Below are positions 1 to 6,354 of a stretch of 12,913 nt of DNA, one piece after another; the first letter of the stretch is position 1, and each line of letters starts with the position of its first letter. Source of the DNA: Candidatus Omnitrophota bacterium (GTDB lineage: Bacteria; Omnitrophota; Gorgyraeia; Tantalellales; Tantalellaceae); contig JAUWWB010000010.1 of NCBI GenBank assembly GCA_030617085.1, positions 1-12,913 on the forward strand. The letters run 5' to 3'. Position numbers and translations under genes: made by a program. The notes below the pieces were generated by a model, which worked only from the letters and a program-made list of their open reading frames with translations, was not told the origin of the DNA and did not search any database.

Positions 1-1
1 C

Positions 2-736
2 CCCGAACGTATCGGGTTCGCGGGGAAGGGCGCGAAGCTTACGCGGGAGGTGGAGCCCCCGGCAACCCGTCTGCACAGGGCAGACGCGATGCTGAAACTG
101 GCGGAGGCGGTCGGCGCGGAAAACCCAGGCGGCACATGTGAATACTTTGTCAGCGCGGAAGACGAGAAAAGGGCCGGCGCGGTGCTTGCCGGAGCGGGAG
201 GGGGCGCCCGGAGGATGGTGGCGATCAACCCCGGCGGGAACTGGGGTCCAAAAAGGTGGCCCGCGGATAGTTTCGCCGGACTGGCAAAAAAGATCCTCGA
301 GCGTTTTGACGACATCGAGATAATGATAACCGGCGCGAAAAAGGACATTGGGCTTGCGGGGGATATCGCCTCAAAAATCGCCTCGCTCCGCTGTTACACG
401 GTAGCGGGGAAGACGGGACTAAACGACCTGGCCGCTCTCTTCAAAAGAAGCGCCCTCGTCATAAGCGCCGATTCCGGTCCCCTGCACCTTGCATCGGCAA
501 CCGGCACAACAACCATAGCCCTCTTCGGCCCAACCTCACCGGAAATAACCGGCCCCCGCGGCAAAGGCAAAAACATCGTGATCCACAAGGACGTCGGCTG
601 CGACATCCCCTGTTACGTCGAGAAGTGCGCGAAAGATTATAAGTGCATGAGATCGATCACCATAGATGAGGTGTTCAAAGCGGCTGAGGAGGTGCTGTCG
701 GGTGGTTATAGTTCGGAGTGGCCTAATTGCATGTAG
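2..736 (+). CDS. Glycosyltransferase family 9 (heptosyltransferase II-like), 5'-truncated by window edge
   Basis: The frame is open to the first base, and the residues before the GTG at 50 (RIGFAGKGAKLT) look like family-9 heptosyltransferase sequence, so the gene starts outside the window and GTG 50 is not the start. 244 residues are visible of a usual ~340-350. The nucleotide-sugar-binding C-terminal half is complete: GGNWGPKRWP, the hallmark SADSGPLHLASATG, and ALFGPTSPEITGP. A Cys cluster follows (CDIPCYVEKC then KCM), as in WaaF-type proteins. Family role: adding ADP-activated heptose, or a related sugar, to the growing LPS core at the cytoplasmic face of the inner membrane. It is the first of three tandem paralogues. 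The last residues (about YSSEWPNCM) are encoded by a TTCGGAG repeat remnant at 709-719 and the TAG abuts the next repeat, so the native C-terminus was probably altered. Family assignment is firm; acceptor and sugar are not known. Confidence 0.9.
   Translation, partial: PERIGFAGKGAKLTREVEPPATRLHRADAMLKLAEAVGAENPGGTCEYFVSAEDEKRAGAVLAGAGGGARRMVAINPGGNWGPKRWPADSFAGLAKKILERFDDIEIMITGAKKDIGLAGDIASKIASLRCYTVAGKTGLNDLAALFKRSALVISADSGPLHLASATGTTTIALFGPTSPEITGPRGKGKNIVIHKDVGCDIPCYVEKCAKDYKCMRSITIDEVFKAAEEVLSGGYSSEWPNCM
709..719. repeat. TTCGGAG-family repeat remnant inside 3' end of coding sequence
   Basis: TAGTTCGGAGT, the same word that forms the arrays at 5266-5380, 6215-6246, 8983-9007 and 12518-12539. 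Here it is read in frame as part of the C-terminal tail of the first glycosyltransferase. A single short copy could be chance; the adjoining palindromes at 737-806 make it more credible. Confidence 0.5.
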
Positions 737-806
737 GGGCAGGCCCCTGTGCCTGCCCTTGCCCGGCGAAGCGCTGTCGACGACGGGCAGGCCTCTGTGC
801 CTGCCC
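737..806. repeat. Two tandem GGGCAGGC/GCCTGCCC hairpins (48-bp period)
   Basis: Two copies of a perfect 8-bp dyad with a 6-nt loop: arms 737-744 with 751-758, and 785-792 with 799-806, offset by 48 bp. The copies share the word CTGTGCCTGCCCTTGCCC, and the arms and loops are almost the same. The first copy starts at the stop codon of the upstream gene. The repeat is open in one frame and reads as a spurious N-terminal extension (PALA...PALAP) of the next gene. It is probably a non-autonomous intergenic palindromic element. No U-tract follows, so it is not an intrinsic terminator. Confidence 0.8.
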
Positions 807-844
807 TTGCCCCCAGATGGCGAACTTTTTTAATCCGAAGTGAC

Positions 845-1825
845 ATGAATACAGACAAGAACCAAATAAAAACGATCCTATTCATAACCCTGAGCAATCT
901 GGGTGACATCATACTGACTACCCCTGTTCTTGAAAAACTGCATGACGAATTTCCCGGGGCGCGCGTCGATGTCGTTACCGGTGCCCCGGGACGGGATATA
1001 TTTACTGCCCATCCGGCTGTGCGGGAAGTCATCGATGCCAAAAGTTGCCGCGGCGCTTTGGGCAGGATGCGGCAGGTATTTGAATTCAGGCGCAGGAGGT
1101 ACGACCTCGTAGTGGACCTGAAGAAGTCGCTTGTTCCGTATCTCATAGGGGCGAAGTTCCGCCCGCGCGCGTTCGTGCGGAGGATGCCCGCGCTTCACAA
1201 GAGGGATGAGCATCTTTCGACATTGGCTGGCCTGGTGGTGGACCCTTTCTCTGATACAAGGTTTTTTATTCCGGTGATGGATGATGAGAAAAACTATATC
1301 GGCAAAGTGATGGCGCCTGAAGAGGGACGGAAAACAGTTGTGATAAACCCGGGAGCCAAGAGTCACCTTAAAAGGTGGGATGAGGCGAAATACGCCGCCC
1401 TGTCGGACAGGCTGGTCTCGGAGCTTGGATGCCGGGTGTTCATGACGGGCACCGAAGACGACGCCGAAGCTGTCAGCCGCCTTATCGAGCGCGTGAAAGA
1501 GCCCGTTACGGACCTGTGCCGCAAGACCTCCATAGGGGCCCTCGCGGAACTGATGCGCCGCGCGGACCTCGTGATAACAAACGACAGCGCCCCCCTGCAC
1601 GTGGCAAGCGCGGTCAACGCGCCTACGGTCGCGATATTCGGGCCATCCGACGAACGGAAATACGGTCCCCTTGCCGATAGAAGCAGGGTCATCAAGCCGG
1701 ACGTCCCATGCCGCCCATGCGGCAGGCCCCTCTGCGCCAAAGGCCCTGAAGAGGGATGCATCTCCCGCGTTACCGTCGAGAATGTGTTCAGGGCGGCGGT
1801 GGATGTGCTTGTGGGGGAGGGGTGA
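845..1825 (+). CDS. Glycosyltransferase family 9 (heptosyltransferase-like)
   Basis: 326 residues from ATG 845. An in-frame start at 749 is rejected because residues from there are the translation of the 737-806 repeat. The N-terminal domain begins ILFITLSNLGDIILTTPVL, where Asp21 aligns with the catalytic-base Asp of WaaC (Asp13 in E. coli). The C-terminal domain has NPGAKSHLKRW, the diphosphate/heptose-binding region TNDSAPLHVASAVNAPTVAI and FGPSDERKYGP. It has Ala where the family usually has Gly after the DS. A Cys-rich tail (VPCRPCGRPLC, GC) matches that of its neighbours. Shine-Dalgarno is weak. The stop is 10 nt before the next start, so the two are surely co-transcribed. Likely role: addition of a core heptose or hexose to Kdo-lipid A in the cytoplasm. 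Specificity cannot be read from the sequence. Confidence 0.93.
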   Translation: MNTDKNQIKTILFITLSNLGDIILTTPVLEKLHDEFPGARVDVVTGAPGRDIFTAHPAVREVIDAKSCRGALGRMRQVFEFRRRRYDLVVDLKKSLVPYLIGAKFRPRAFVRRMPALHKRDEHLSTLAGLVVDPFSDTRFFIPVMDDEKNYIGKVMAPEEGRKTVVINPGAKSHLKRWDEAKYAALSDRLVSELGCRVFMTGTEDDAEAVSRLIERVKEPVTDLCRKTSIGALAELMRRADLVITNDSAPLHVASAVNAPTVAIFGPSDERKYGPLADRSRVIKPDVPCRPCGRPLCAKGPEEGCISRVTVENVFRAAVDVLVGEG

Positions 1826-1835
1826 GGGGAAGGAC

Positions 1836-2876
1836 ATGGAACCCAAACGCATCCTGATAACCCGCACCGACCGCCTCGGCGACGTGGTGCTTTCCACGCC
1901 GGTGATACGGTTTTTGCGGGAGAAGTATCCTGAGGCGTATATCGCTTTCATGGTAAGGCCCGAAAACCGTGATGCGGTCGCGAACAACCCGGACCTCGAC
2001 GAGGTCATAACCTACGACAAGTACGGTTTTCAGAAAAGCTTCTGGAGCACGGTTAAATTCGCCTTCGGCCTGAGGAAGAAAAAGTTCGACACGGCGATAG
2101 CGCTTCACCCCACCAACAGGGTGCACATGATGCTGTTCATGGCGGGGATACGGACTAGGATAGGGTACGACAGGAATATGGGGCGGCTTCTTACCAAAAG
2201 GGTTCCGCACCTCAAGCAGAAGGGCGATAAGCACGAGGTCGATTATAATTTTGAGCTTCTGGAACGTGCCGGGTTCGATACCTCGAAAGCCGGCCGCCTG
2301 CCTTACATGGTTACGACCGATAACGACAGGCGCCTGGTCGATTCCGTCTTGAAGGATTCCGGTGTCGGGGAAAGTATCATAGCCGTCCACGCCGGAGCGA
2401 GCTGCCCGTCGAAAAGGTGGCCTTCCGAAAGGTTCGCGGCGGTTGCGGATATCCTGTCCGAAAAGTACCGCTCTGATATCGTTCTTGTCGGAGGGGACGA
2501 AACGGCGGAGTTCAGCGAGCAGGTACTTTTTAAGATGAAGCGCAAAGCGGCGGACCTGACTGGCATGCTTCTGGTAGGGGAGCTTGCGGAACTCCTTTCA
2601 AGGTGCCGCCTCTTTATCTCCAACGATTCCGGCCCCGTGCACGTGGCAGTGGCCGTTGGGACACCTGTCATAGCCATCTTCGGCCGCAAGGATCCCGGGC
2701 TCTCCCCCAAAAGATGGGGGCCGCTGGGGGAGAAAGATGTAGTTCTTCACAAAGACGTTGGTTGTGAGATCTGCCTGGCGCACTTGTGTGAGAAGGATTT
2801 CGCGTGCCTTAAGGCGATCACGGTCGAAGAAGTGGTTGAGGCGGCTGGGGGGATACTGCGGCGCAATTATATGTGA
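1836..2876 (+). CDS. Glycosyltransferase family 9 (heptosyltransferase-like)
   Basis: 346 residues from ATG 1836, with a purine-rich ribosome site (GGGGAAGG) just upstream. The open frame extends back to 1671 but overlaps the previous gene, so the internal ATG is preferred. The N-terminus ILITRTDRLGDVVLSTPVI is the family-9 signature, with Asp16 as the likely catalytic base. HAGASCPSKRWPSERF, SNDSGPVHVAVAVGTPVIAI and FGRKDPGLSPKRWGP are the donor-site segments. The tail CEICLAHLCEKDFACLKAI repeats the Cys cluster of the first glycosyltransferase. It is the third tandem paralogue, and three such enzymes suggest stepwise building of a short core from ADP-heptose or similar donors. The sequence is followed by a possible transcript end and a new promoter before trxA. 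Confidence 0.94.
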   Translation: MEPKRILITRTDRLGDVVLSTPVIRFLREKYPEAYIAFMVRPENRDAVANNPDLDEVITYDKYGFQKSFWSTVKFAFGLRKKKFDTAIALHPTNRVHMMLFMAGIRTRIGYDRNMGRLLTKRVPHLKQKGDKHEVDYNFELLERAGFDTSKAGRLPYMVTTDNDRRLVDSVLKDSGVGESIIAVHAGASCPSKRWPSERFAAVADILSEKYRSDIVLVGGDETAEFSEQVLFKMKRKAADLTGMLLVGELAELLSRCRLFISNDSGPVHVAVAVGTPVIAIFGRKDPGLSPKRWGPLGEKDVVLHKDVGCEICLAHLCEKDFACLKAITVEEVVEAAGGILRRNYM

Positions 2877-2893
2877 ATTGCAAAAAAAGTGAG

Positions 2894-2906
2894 AAAGAGA
2901 CTCTTT
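2894..2906. other. Short palindrome AAAGAG-A-CTCTTT after the glycosyltransferase block
   Basis: A 13-nt dyad followed by TTAGTT in the AT-rich gap, 17 nt after the stop at 2876 and just upstream of the promoter at 2913-2941. It could be a weak terminator stem or an operator. With only about five usable base pairs and no clean U-tract, neither reading is secure. Confidence 0.25.
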
Positions 2907-2912
2907 TAGTTC

Positions 2913-2941
2913 TTGCTCCATTTAGGCATTAGTATTATAAT
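2913..2941 (+). promoter_or_regulatory. Sigma70-type promoter for trxA and downstream genes
   Basis: TTGCTC (2913-2918), a 17-bp spacer, then a perfect TATAAT (2936-2941). Transcription would begin near 2948, giving a ~30-nt leader that holds a strong ribosome site (AAGGAGAGG, 2968-2976) before ATG 2979. The -35 box matches the consensus only in TTG. The surrounding AT-rich stretch is clearly different from the coding DNA on either side. It is the best promoter seen in the window. Confidence 0.6.
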
Positions 2942-2978
2942 AGCAATTCGAATGGGGTTATAAACCAAGGAGAGGATC

Positions 2979-3308
2979 ATGGGAGAGAAGCTGGAAATTG
3001 TATTAAATGATGAAAATTTCAGGCAGGAGGTGCTTGAGTCGGATTCGCCGGTGCTGGTGGATTTCTGGGCGGAGTGGTGCGGGCCCTGCAGGATGATCGC
3101 CCCGATGATCGGGGAGATAGCCGGCGAATATAAGGACAGGCTGAAAGTCTGCAAGCTGAACGTCGAAGAAGGGCCGCAGACGGCTTCCATTTATGGTGTC
3201 ATGAATATACCCACCCTGATGATCTTCAAGAACGGGGAAGTGCAGGAGAAGGTCGTGGGGGCGGTGCCGAAAAATGATATAATTGCAAAGATAAACGCGC
3301 ACCTTTGA
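2979..3308 (+). CDS. trxA: Thioredoxin
   Basis: 109 residues, the full size of a classical thioredoxin. The redox motif W33-C34-G35-P36-C37 sits in the usual context VDFWAEWCGPCRMIAP. The conserved cis-proline is in NIPTLMIFKNGE (Pro78), and the chain ends with a typical final helix. No signal peptide or membrane segment is present, so it is a cytosolic protein disulfide reductase recycled by thioredoxin reductase. The ATG is set by the AAGGAGAGG ribosome site 2 nt upstream of the final spacer. It has its own promoter. Its place among LPS genes has no evident functional meaning beyond possible operon membership. A short tandem repeat follows its stop. Confidence 0.96.
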   Translation: MGEKLEIVLNDENFRQEVLESDSPVLVDFWAEWCGPCRMIAPMIGEIAGEYKDRLKVCKLNVEEGPQTASIYGVMNIPTLMIFKNGEVQEKVVGAVPKNDIIAKINAHL

Positions 3309-3350
3309 GAACGCGGATAAACGCAGATCAAACGCGGATGGTCGCGGATG
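3309..3350. repeat. Short tandem repeat of ACGCGGAT-type units
   Basis: Four imperfect copies of a 9-12-nt unit (ACGCGGATA, ACGCAGATC, ACGCGGATG, TCGCGGATG) fill the gap directly after trxA. Unlike the other intergenic repeats here, no inverted second arm is visible. It leaves room for only the ribosome site GGGGAAAG before the next gene. Confidence 0.7.
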
Positions 3351-3370
3351 TTTAACTTAGGGGAAAGACG

Positions 3371-4372
3371 GTGAGGCGGTACAAGTATTCTACTTTTGCG
3401 GATGTTGTAAAGAGGTTTCGCGGGAAAAGACTGATAGTCATAGGGGACCTTCTTCTTGACCAGTTTATCTGGGGGGATGTCTCCCGCATCTCTCCCGAAG
3501 CGCCCGTTCCGGTCGTGTGGGTCAAGAATGAAGACTACATGCCCGGCGGGGCCTGCAACGTGGCCGGCAACCTCGCGAAGTTCGGCGCCGAGGTGTTCCT
3601 GGTGGGTCTTGTCGGGGAGGATGAAAAGGCCGGGATATTGAAAGACCAGCTTGAGCAAAGGAATATTTCCACGGAAGGGATCATCACTGACAGGGAAAGC
3701 CCGACCATCCTCAAGACGCGTGTTATCGCGCACCAGCAGCAGATCGTCCGCATCGACAGGGAGCGTACCGGCCAGCTTGCGGGAAAGCATCTGGCGAAGA
3801 TCCGGGATTATCTCGGGCAAAACATCAGGGATGTCGACGGCGTGATAATCGAGGATTACGGGAAAGGGGTCATCACCCCAACCCTACTGAAAATGGTGGT
3901 CCCACTGGCAAAGAGGCACGGGAAGATCGTTGCGGTGGACCCGAAGGAAAGCCATTTTTCATATTACAAGAAGGCCAGCGTGATGACGCCTAACCATCAC
4001 GAAGCCGGGAAAGCCGTGGGTTTCCCCTTTGATGATCACGAGGCGTTGATGAAGGGCGGCGAGCGGCTCCTTAAAAAGCTGGGCCTCGAAGTGTTGCTCA
4101 TCACGCTCGGGGAGAAAGGGATGATGGTCTTCGAGAAGGGCAAGGACCCTCGCAGGATCCCCACGCTGGCCCAGGAAGTGTTTGACGTATCGGGCGCCGG
4201 GGATACCGTCATAGCGGTGTACACGCTGGCGCTTATAAGCGGCGCCTCTCCGCTCGTCGCGGCGCATATCGCGAACTGCGCCGCCGGCATCGTCGTAGGC
4301 AAGGTCGGCGTGGCGACCGTGGAGAAGGAAGAGCTGCTGGAAAAGTTGAGGCTGGAGACCGCAGGGGGTTGA
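3371..4372 (+). CDS. rfaE1: D-glycero-beta-D-manno-heptose-7-phosphate kinase (RfaE1 / HldE kinase domain)
   Basis: 333 residues from GTG 3371, with GGGGAAAG upstream. It is a PfkB/ribokinase-fold sugar kinase. The N-terminal substrate region is GDLLLDQFIWGDVSRISPEAPVPV (about residues 25-48; the SPEAPVPV word is characteristic of RfaE), followed by PGGACNVAGNLAKFGA. The C-terminal signature has the catalytic base in SGAGDT (Asp278). The family phosphorylates heptose-7-P at C1 on the way to ADP-heptose. The length covers only the kinase half of E. coli HldE; no cytidylyltransferase-like domain follows, so the adenylyltransferase (RfaE2/HldC) as well as GmhA and GmhB must be elsewhere. It supplies donors for the three upstream glycosyltransferases. 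The stop at 4372 is followed at once by an inverted repeat. Confidence 0.93.
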   Translation: MRRYKYSTFADVVKRFRGKRLIVIGDLLLDQFIWGDVSRISPEAPVPVVWVKNEDYMPGGACNVAGNLAKFGAEVFLVGLVGEDEKAGILKDQLEQRNISTEGIITDRESPTILKTRVIAHQQQIVRIDRERTGQLAGKHLAKIRDYLGQNIRDVDGVIIEDYGKGVITPTLLKMVVPLAKRHGKIVAVDPKESHFSYYKKASVMTPNHHEAGKAVGFPFDDHEALMKGGERLLKKLGLEVLLITLGEKGMMVFEKGKDPRRIPTLAQEVFDVSGAGDTVIAVYTLALISGASPLVAAHIANCAAGIVVGKVGVATVEKEELLEKLRLETAGG

Positions 4373-4387
4373 GGCAGGGGCATGAGA

Positions 4388-4457
4388 AAAAATCAAAAAT
4401 CAAAAATTAACCCCATACCCAATGTGGTTTGGGGTTGATATTTGATTTTTGATATTT
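4388..4457. repeat. Intergenic inverted repeat (AAAATC arrays around a CAATGT-loop hairpin)
   Basis: Left arm 4388-4414 (tandem AAAAATC units ending in CCCC) is the near-complement of right arm 4431-4457 (GGGG, then GATATTTGATTTTTG). At the centre a smaller hairpin, CCCCATACC (4411-4419) with GGTTTGGGG (4426-4434), encloses the loop CAATGT. The same loop and stem pattern recur at 9885-9940. The element fills most of the rfaE1-kdsB gap, leaving the GGAAAGG ribosome site (4475-4481) free. Confidence 0.85.
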
Positions 4458-4488
4458 AATTTAAAAAACAAAACGGAAAGGTGTGACA

Positions 4489-5259
4489 ATGAAGATCGTG
4501 GCCGTGATACCCGCGAGGTGGCGTTCGACCAGGCTTAAGGGGAAAGTCCTGGCGAAGATAGAAGGCAAGCCCATGGTCCAGCACGTCTGGGAAAGGGTCA
4601 AGCGCGCGCATGACGTCGACGAGGTCATAGTCGCGGTGGACAAGGAAAGGGTGCAGAAAGCCGTCGAATCTTTCGGCGGCAAGGCCGTTTTCACATCACC
4701 GGAACAGCCCTCGGGCACGGACAGGATCGCGGAGGTGGCGAATACCGTCGATGCCGACGTTTATATCAACGTCCAGGGCGACGAGCCGCTCATACATCCC
4801 ATGATGGTGGATGAGCTGGCGCGGGTGTTCGAGTATGAAAGGAACATCCAGATGGCCACGCTCATCAAGAGGATCCATAAGAAAGAGGAGATAACCGATC
4901 CCAATGTGGTCAAGTGCGTAGTGGACAGAAGGGGGTTTGCCCTGTATTTTTCCAGGAGCCCGATCCCTTACATCTGCCGGGGCGGCGAGGAGGCCGGCGC
5001 GGGCGAGGCGGACCTGCTGGATATAAGCGGGATGTATTTCAAGCATATCGGGCTGTACGCGTACACCAGGGATTTCCTGTTCACCTTCACGAATCTCCCC
5101 AAATCCGCCCTGGAGCGTAACGAAAGGCTGGAACAGCTGCGCGCGCTGGAACACGGTTACAAGATAAAGACAGTGGAGACGCGGCATGATACTATCGGCG
5201 TCGATACCGAGGAGGATCTGGAGAGGGTTAGGGAGATCATGGCGAGGGGAGGGGAATAG
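4489..5259 (+). CDS. kdsB: 3-deoxy-manno-octulosonate cytidylyltransferase (CMP-Kdo synthetase)
   Basis: 256 residues from ATG 4489, chosen over GTG 4483 because GGAAAGG at 4475-4481 is better placed. It transfers CMP from CTP to Kdo, giving CMP-Kdo for the Kdo transferase WaaA. The N-terminal nucleotide-binding loop is VIPARWRSTRLKGKVLAKI (residues 6-24), then PSGTDRIAEV, the metal-binding INVQGDEPLI (QGDEP at 96-100), YFSRSPIPY, and HIGLYAYTRDFL. The chain ends with GVDTEEDLERV, a standard KdsB C-terminus. Length is slightly above the usual ~245-250, because of a Gly/Glu-rich stretch (RGGEEAGAGEA) before the HIGLYAY motif. It starts the kdsB-A-D-C block. Confidence 0.97.
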   Translation: MKIVAVIPARWRSTRLKGKVLAKIEGKPMVQHVWERVKRAHDVDEVIVAVDKERVQKAVESFGGKAVFTSPEQPSGTDRIAEVANTVDADVYINVQGDEPLIHPMMVDELARVFEYERNIQMATLIKRIHKKEEITDPNVVKCVVDRRGFALYFSRSPIPYICRGGEEAGAGEADLLDISGMYFKHIGLYAYTRDFLFTFTNLPKSALERNERLEQLRALEHGYKIKTVETRHDTIGVDTEEDLERVREIMARGGE

Positions 5260-5265
5260 TTTTTT

Positions 5266-5380
5266 AGTTCGGAGTTCGGAGTTCGGAGTTCGGAGTGTCA
5301 TTGGGGTGGAAGTTTTTTTGTTCGGCCTTTTGACTCCAAGCTGAAAATACTCCGAACCCCGAACTCCGAACTCCGAACTC
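5266..5380. repeat. TTCGGAG tandem array with inverted second array
   Basis: Four head-to-tail copies of TTCGGAG (5268-5295), a 54-nt unrelated spacer, then four complementary copies (5350-5377; CTCCGAA, one altered to CCCCGAA). The arms pair into a long stem. The array begins 6 bp after the kdsB stop and ends 6 bp before the kdsA ATG, taking up the whole gap and the place where a ribosome site would lie. Confidence 0.95.
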
Positions 5381-5386
5381 ATAACG

Positions 5387-6217
5387 ATGAATACTAAACT
5401 CGTGAAAATACGCGACATAACCATCGGCAAAGGCCATCCTCTTGTGCTTATATCGGGGCCGTGTGTGATCGAAGGCGCTGAAAGTGCCATGGAGCACGCG
5501 CGGGGGATAAAGGAGGTCGCGGGAAGGGTTGGCGTGCCGTTCATATTCAAGGCAAGTTATGACAAGGCCAACAGGAGTTCCGTTAGTTCTTTCAGGGGGC
5601 CGGGGGCGGAGAGGGGCCTTGAGATCCTGCGCGATATACGCGCTGAGCTGGGTGTGCCTGTTTTGAGCGACGTCCATCGCGTCGAGGAGGTAGAGCCCGC
5701 GGCGGAGGTCCTCGACGTGCTGCAGATACCGGCGTTTTTGTGCAGGCAGACCGATCTCCTCCTCAAAGCGGCGCAGGCCGGGAAAGCCGTCAATGTCAAG
5801 AAGGGGCAGTTCATGTCGCCGCGAGAGATGGATAATGTCGTCGAAAAAATAGAATCGGCCGGCAACAGGAATATATTGCTTACCGAAAGGGGGACCACCT
5901 TTGGGTACAACATGCTGGTCAACGATTTCCGTGCGATCGTCATAATGGGGCGGACGGGGTATCCGGTCGTCTATGACGCTACCCATTCGGTGCAGATGCC
6001 GGGAGGCAAGGGCACATCAAGCGGCGGCGAATCCGGTTACGTCCTGCCGCTTTCCAGGGCCGCCGTGGCCGCCGGCTGCGACGCGCTGTTCGTGGAGGTG
6101 CACGAGGATCCGCGCAAGGCGATGAGCGACGGCCCCAACATGCTGAGGCTGAGCGATCTTGAGGGTTATCTGAGCGAGGTCAAAAAGATAGAAAAGGCAG
6201 TGAGAAAGATATGGTAG
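5387..6217 (+). CDS. kdsA: 3-deoxy-8-phosphooctulonate synthase (Kdo-8-P synthase), metal-dependent type
   Basis: 276 residues, family length. It condenses phosphoenolpyruvate with arabinose-5-P. Motifs in order: ISGPCVIEG (22-30), FKASYDKANRSS, IPAFLCRQTDLL, NVKKGQF, LTERGTTFGYN, YDATHSVQMPGG, FVEVHEDP, SDGPNML. Cys26, in the position that is Asn in E. coli, with His200, Glu237 and Asp248, matches the metal-ligand set of the Aquifex enzyme, so a divalent-metal-dependent class is expected (inference by alignment from memory). No Shine-Dalgarno is visible; the ATG follows the right arm of a repeat by 6 nt. The C-terminus IEKAVRKIW ends in a TAG supplied by the next repeat. A duplicate of this tail lies at 6329-6354 and encodes IEKAVKKI with a TGA, probably the original ending. 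Confidence 0.97.
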   Translation: MNTKLVKIRDITIGKGHPLVLISGPCVIEGAESAMEHARGIKEVAGRVGVPFIFKASYDKANRSSVSSFRGPGAERGLEILRDIRAELGVPVLSDVHRVEEVEPAAEVLDVLQIPAFLCRQTDLLLKAAQAGKAVNVKKGQFMSPREMDNVVEKIESAGNRNILLTERGTTFGYNMLVNDFRAIVIMGRTGYPVVYDATHSVQMPGGKGTSSGGESGYVLPLSRAAVAAGCDALFVEVHEDPRKAMSDGPNMLRLSDLEGYLSEVKKIEKAVRKIW

Positions 6218-6354
6218 TTCGGAGTTCGGAGTTCGTAGTTCGTAGTGTTTCCCCGCTCGAATAGGCGGGGCTTTCCAGCCCCGCATCGCCAGGGGCTGAG
6301 GTTAATAGTTCGGAGTTCGGTCTAGCGAATAGAAAAGGCAGTGAAAAAGATATG
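6188..6354. repeat. 26-bp direct duplication (6188-6213 and 6329-6354) flanking an inserted repeat
   Basis: The last codons of kdsA (6188-6213) reappear at 6329-6354 with one difference in 26 bases (G6204 against A6345), offset by 141 bp. The second copy contains the kdsD start codon. Between them lies a composite of TTCGGAG arrays and a 27-bp hairpin. The arrangement looks like a duplication made when the repeat entered the kdsA-kdsD junction. Confidence 0.9.
6215..6320. repeat. Composite intergenic element: TTCGGAG array, 27-bp hairpin, TTCGGAG array
   Basis: The left array at 6215-6246 mixes TTCGGAG and TTCGTAG and supplies the kdsA stop. The 27-bp element at 6258-6284 is CGAATAG followed by a stem-loop with arms GCGGGGCT and AGCCCCGC around TTCC. 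A short array at 6306-6320 closes it. The 27-bp unit is identical to the copy at 9089-9115. Confidence 0.9.

Noticed and set aside
2..736. First glycosyltransferase starting at GTG 50
   Set aside because: Family-like residues continue upstream to the window edge with no stop, so the gene is truncated by the window and does not start at 50.
3371..4372. Bifunctional HldE (kinase plus adenylyltransferase)
   Set aside because: The chain ends after the kinase C-terminal helix, and the following DNA is an intergenic inverted repeat with no nucleotidyltransferase motif.
4435..4463. Promoter for kdsB (TTGATA at 4435-4440 with AT-rich DNA downstream)
   Set aside because: No good -10 box falls at 16-18 bp spacing, and the TTGATA is part of the right arm of the inverted repeat.
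5266..5380. TTCGGAG array as a CRISPR array
   Set aside because: The units are 7 bp, head to tail with no spacers, and the second block is inverted. No cas genes are near.
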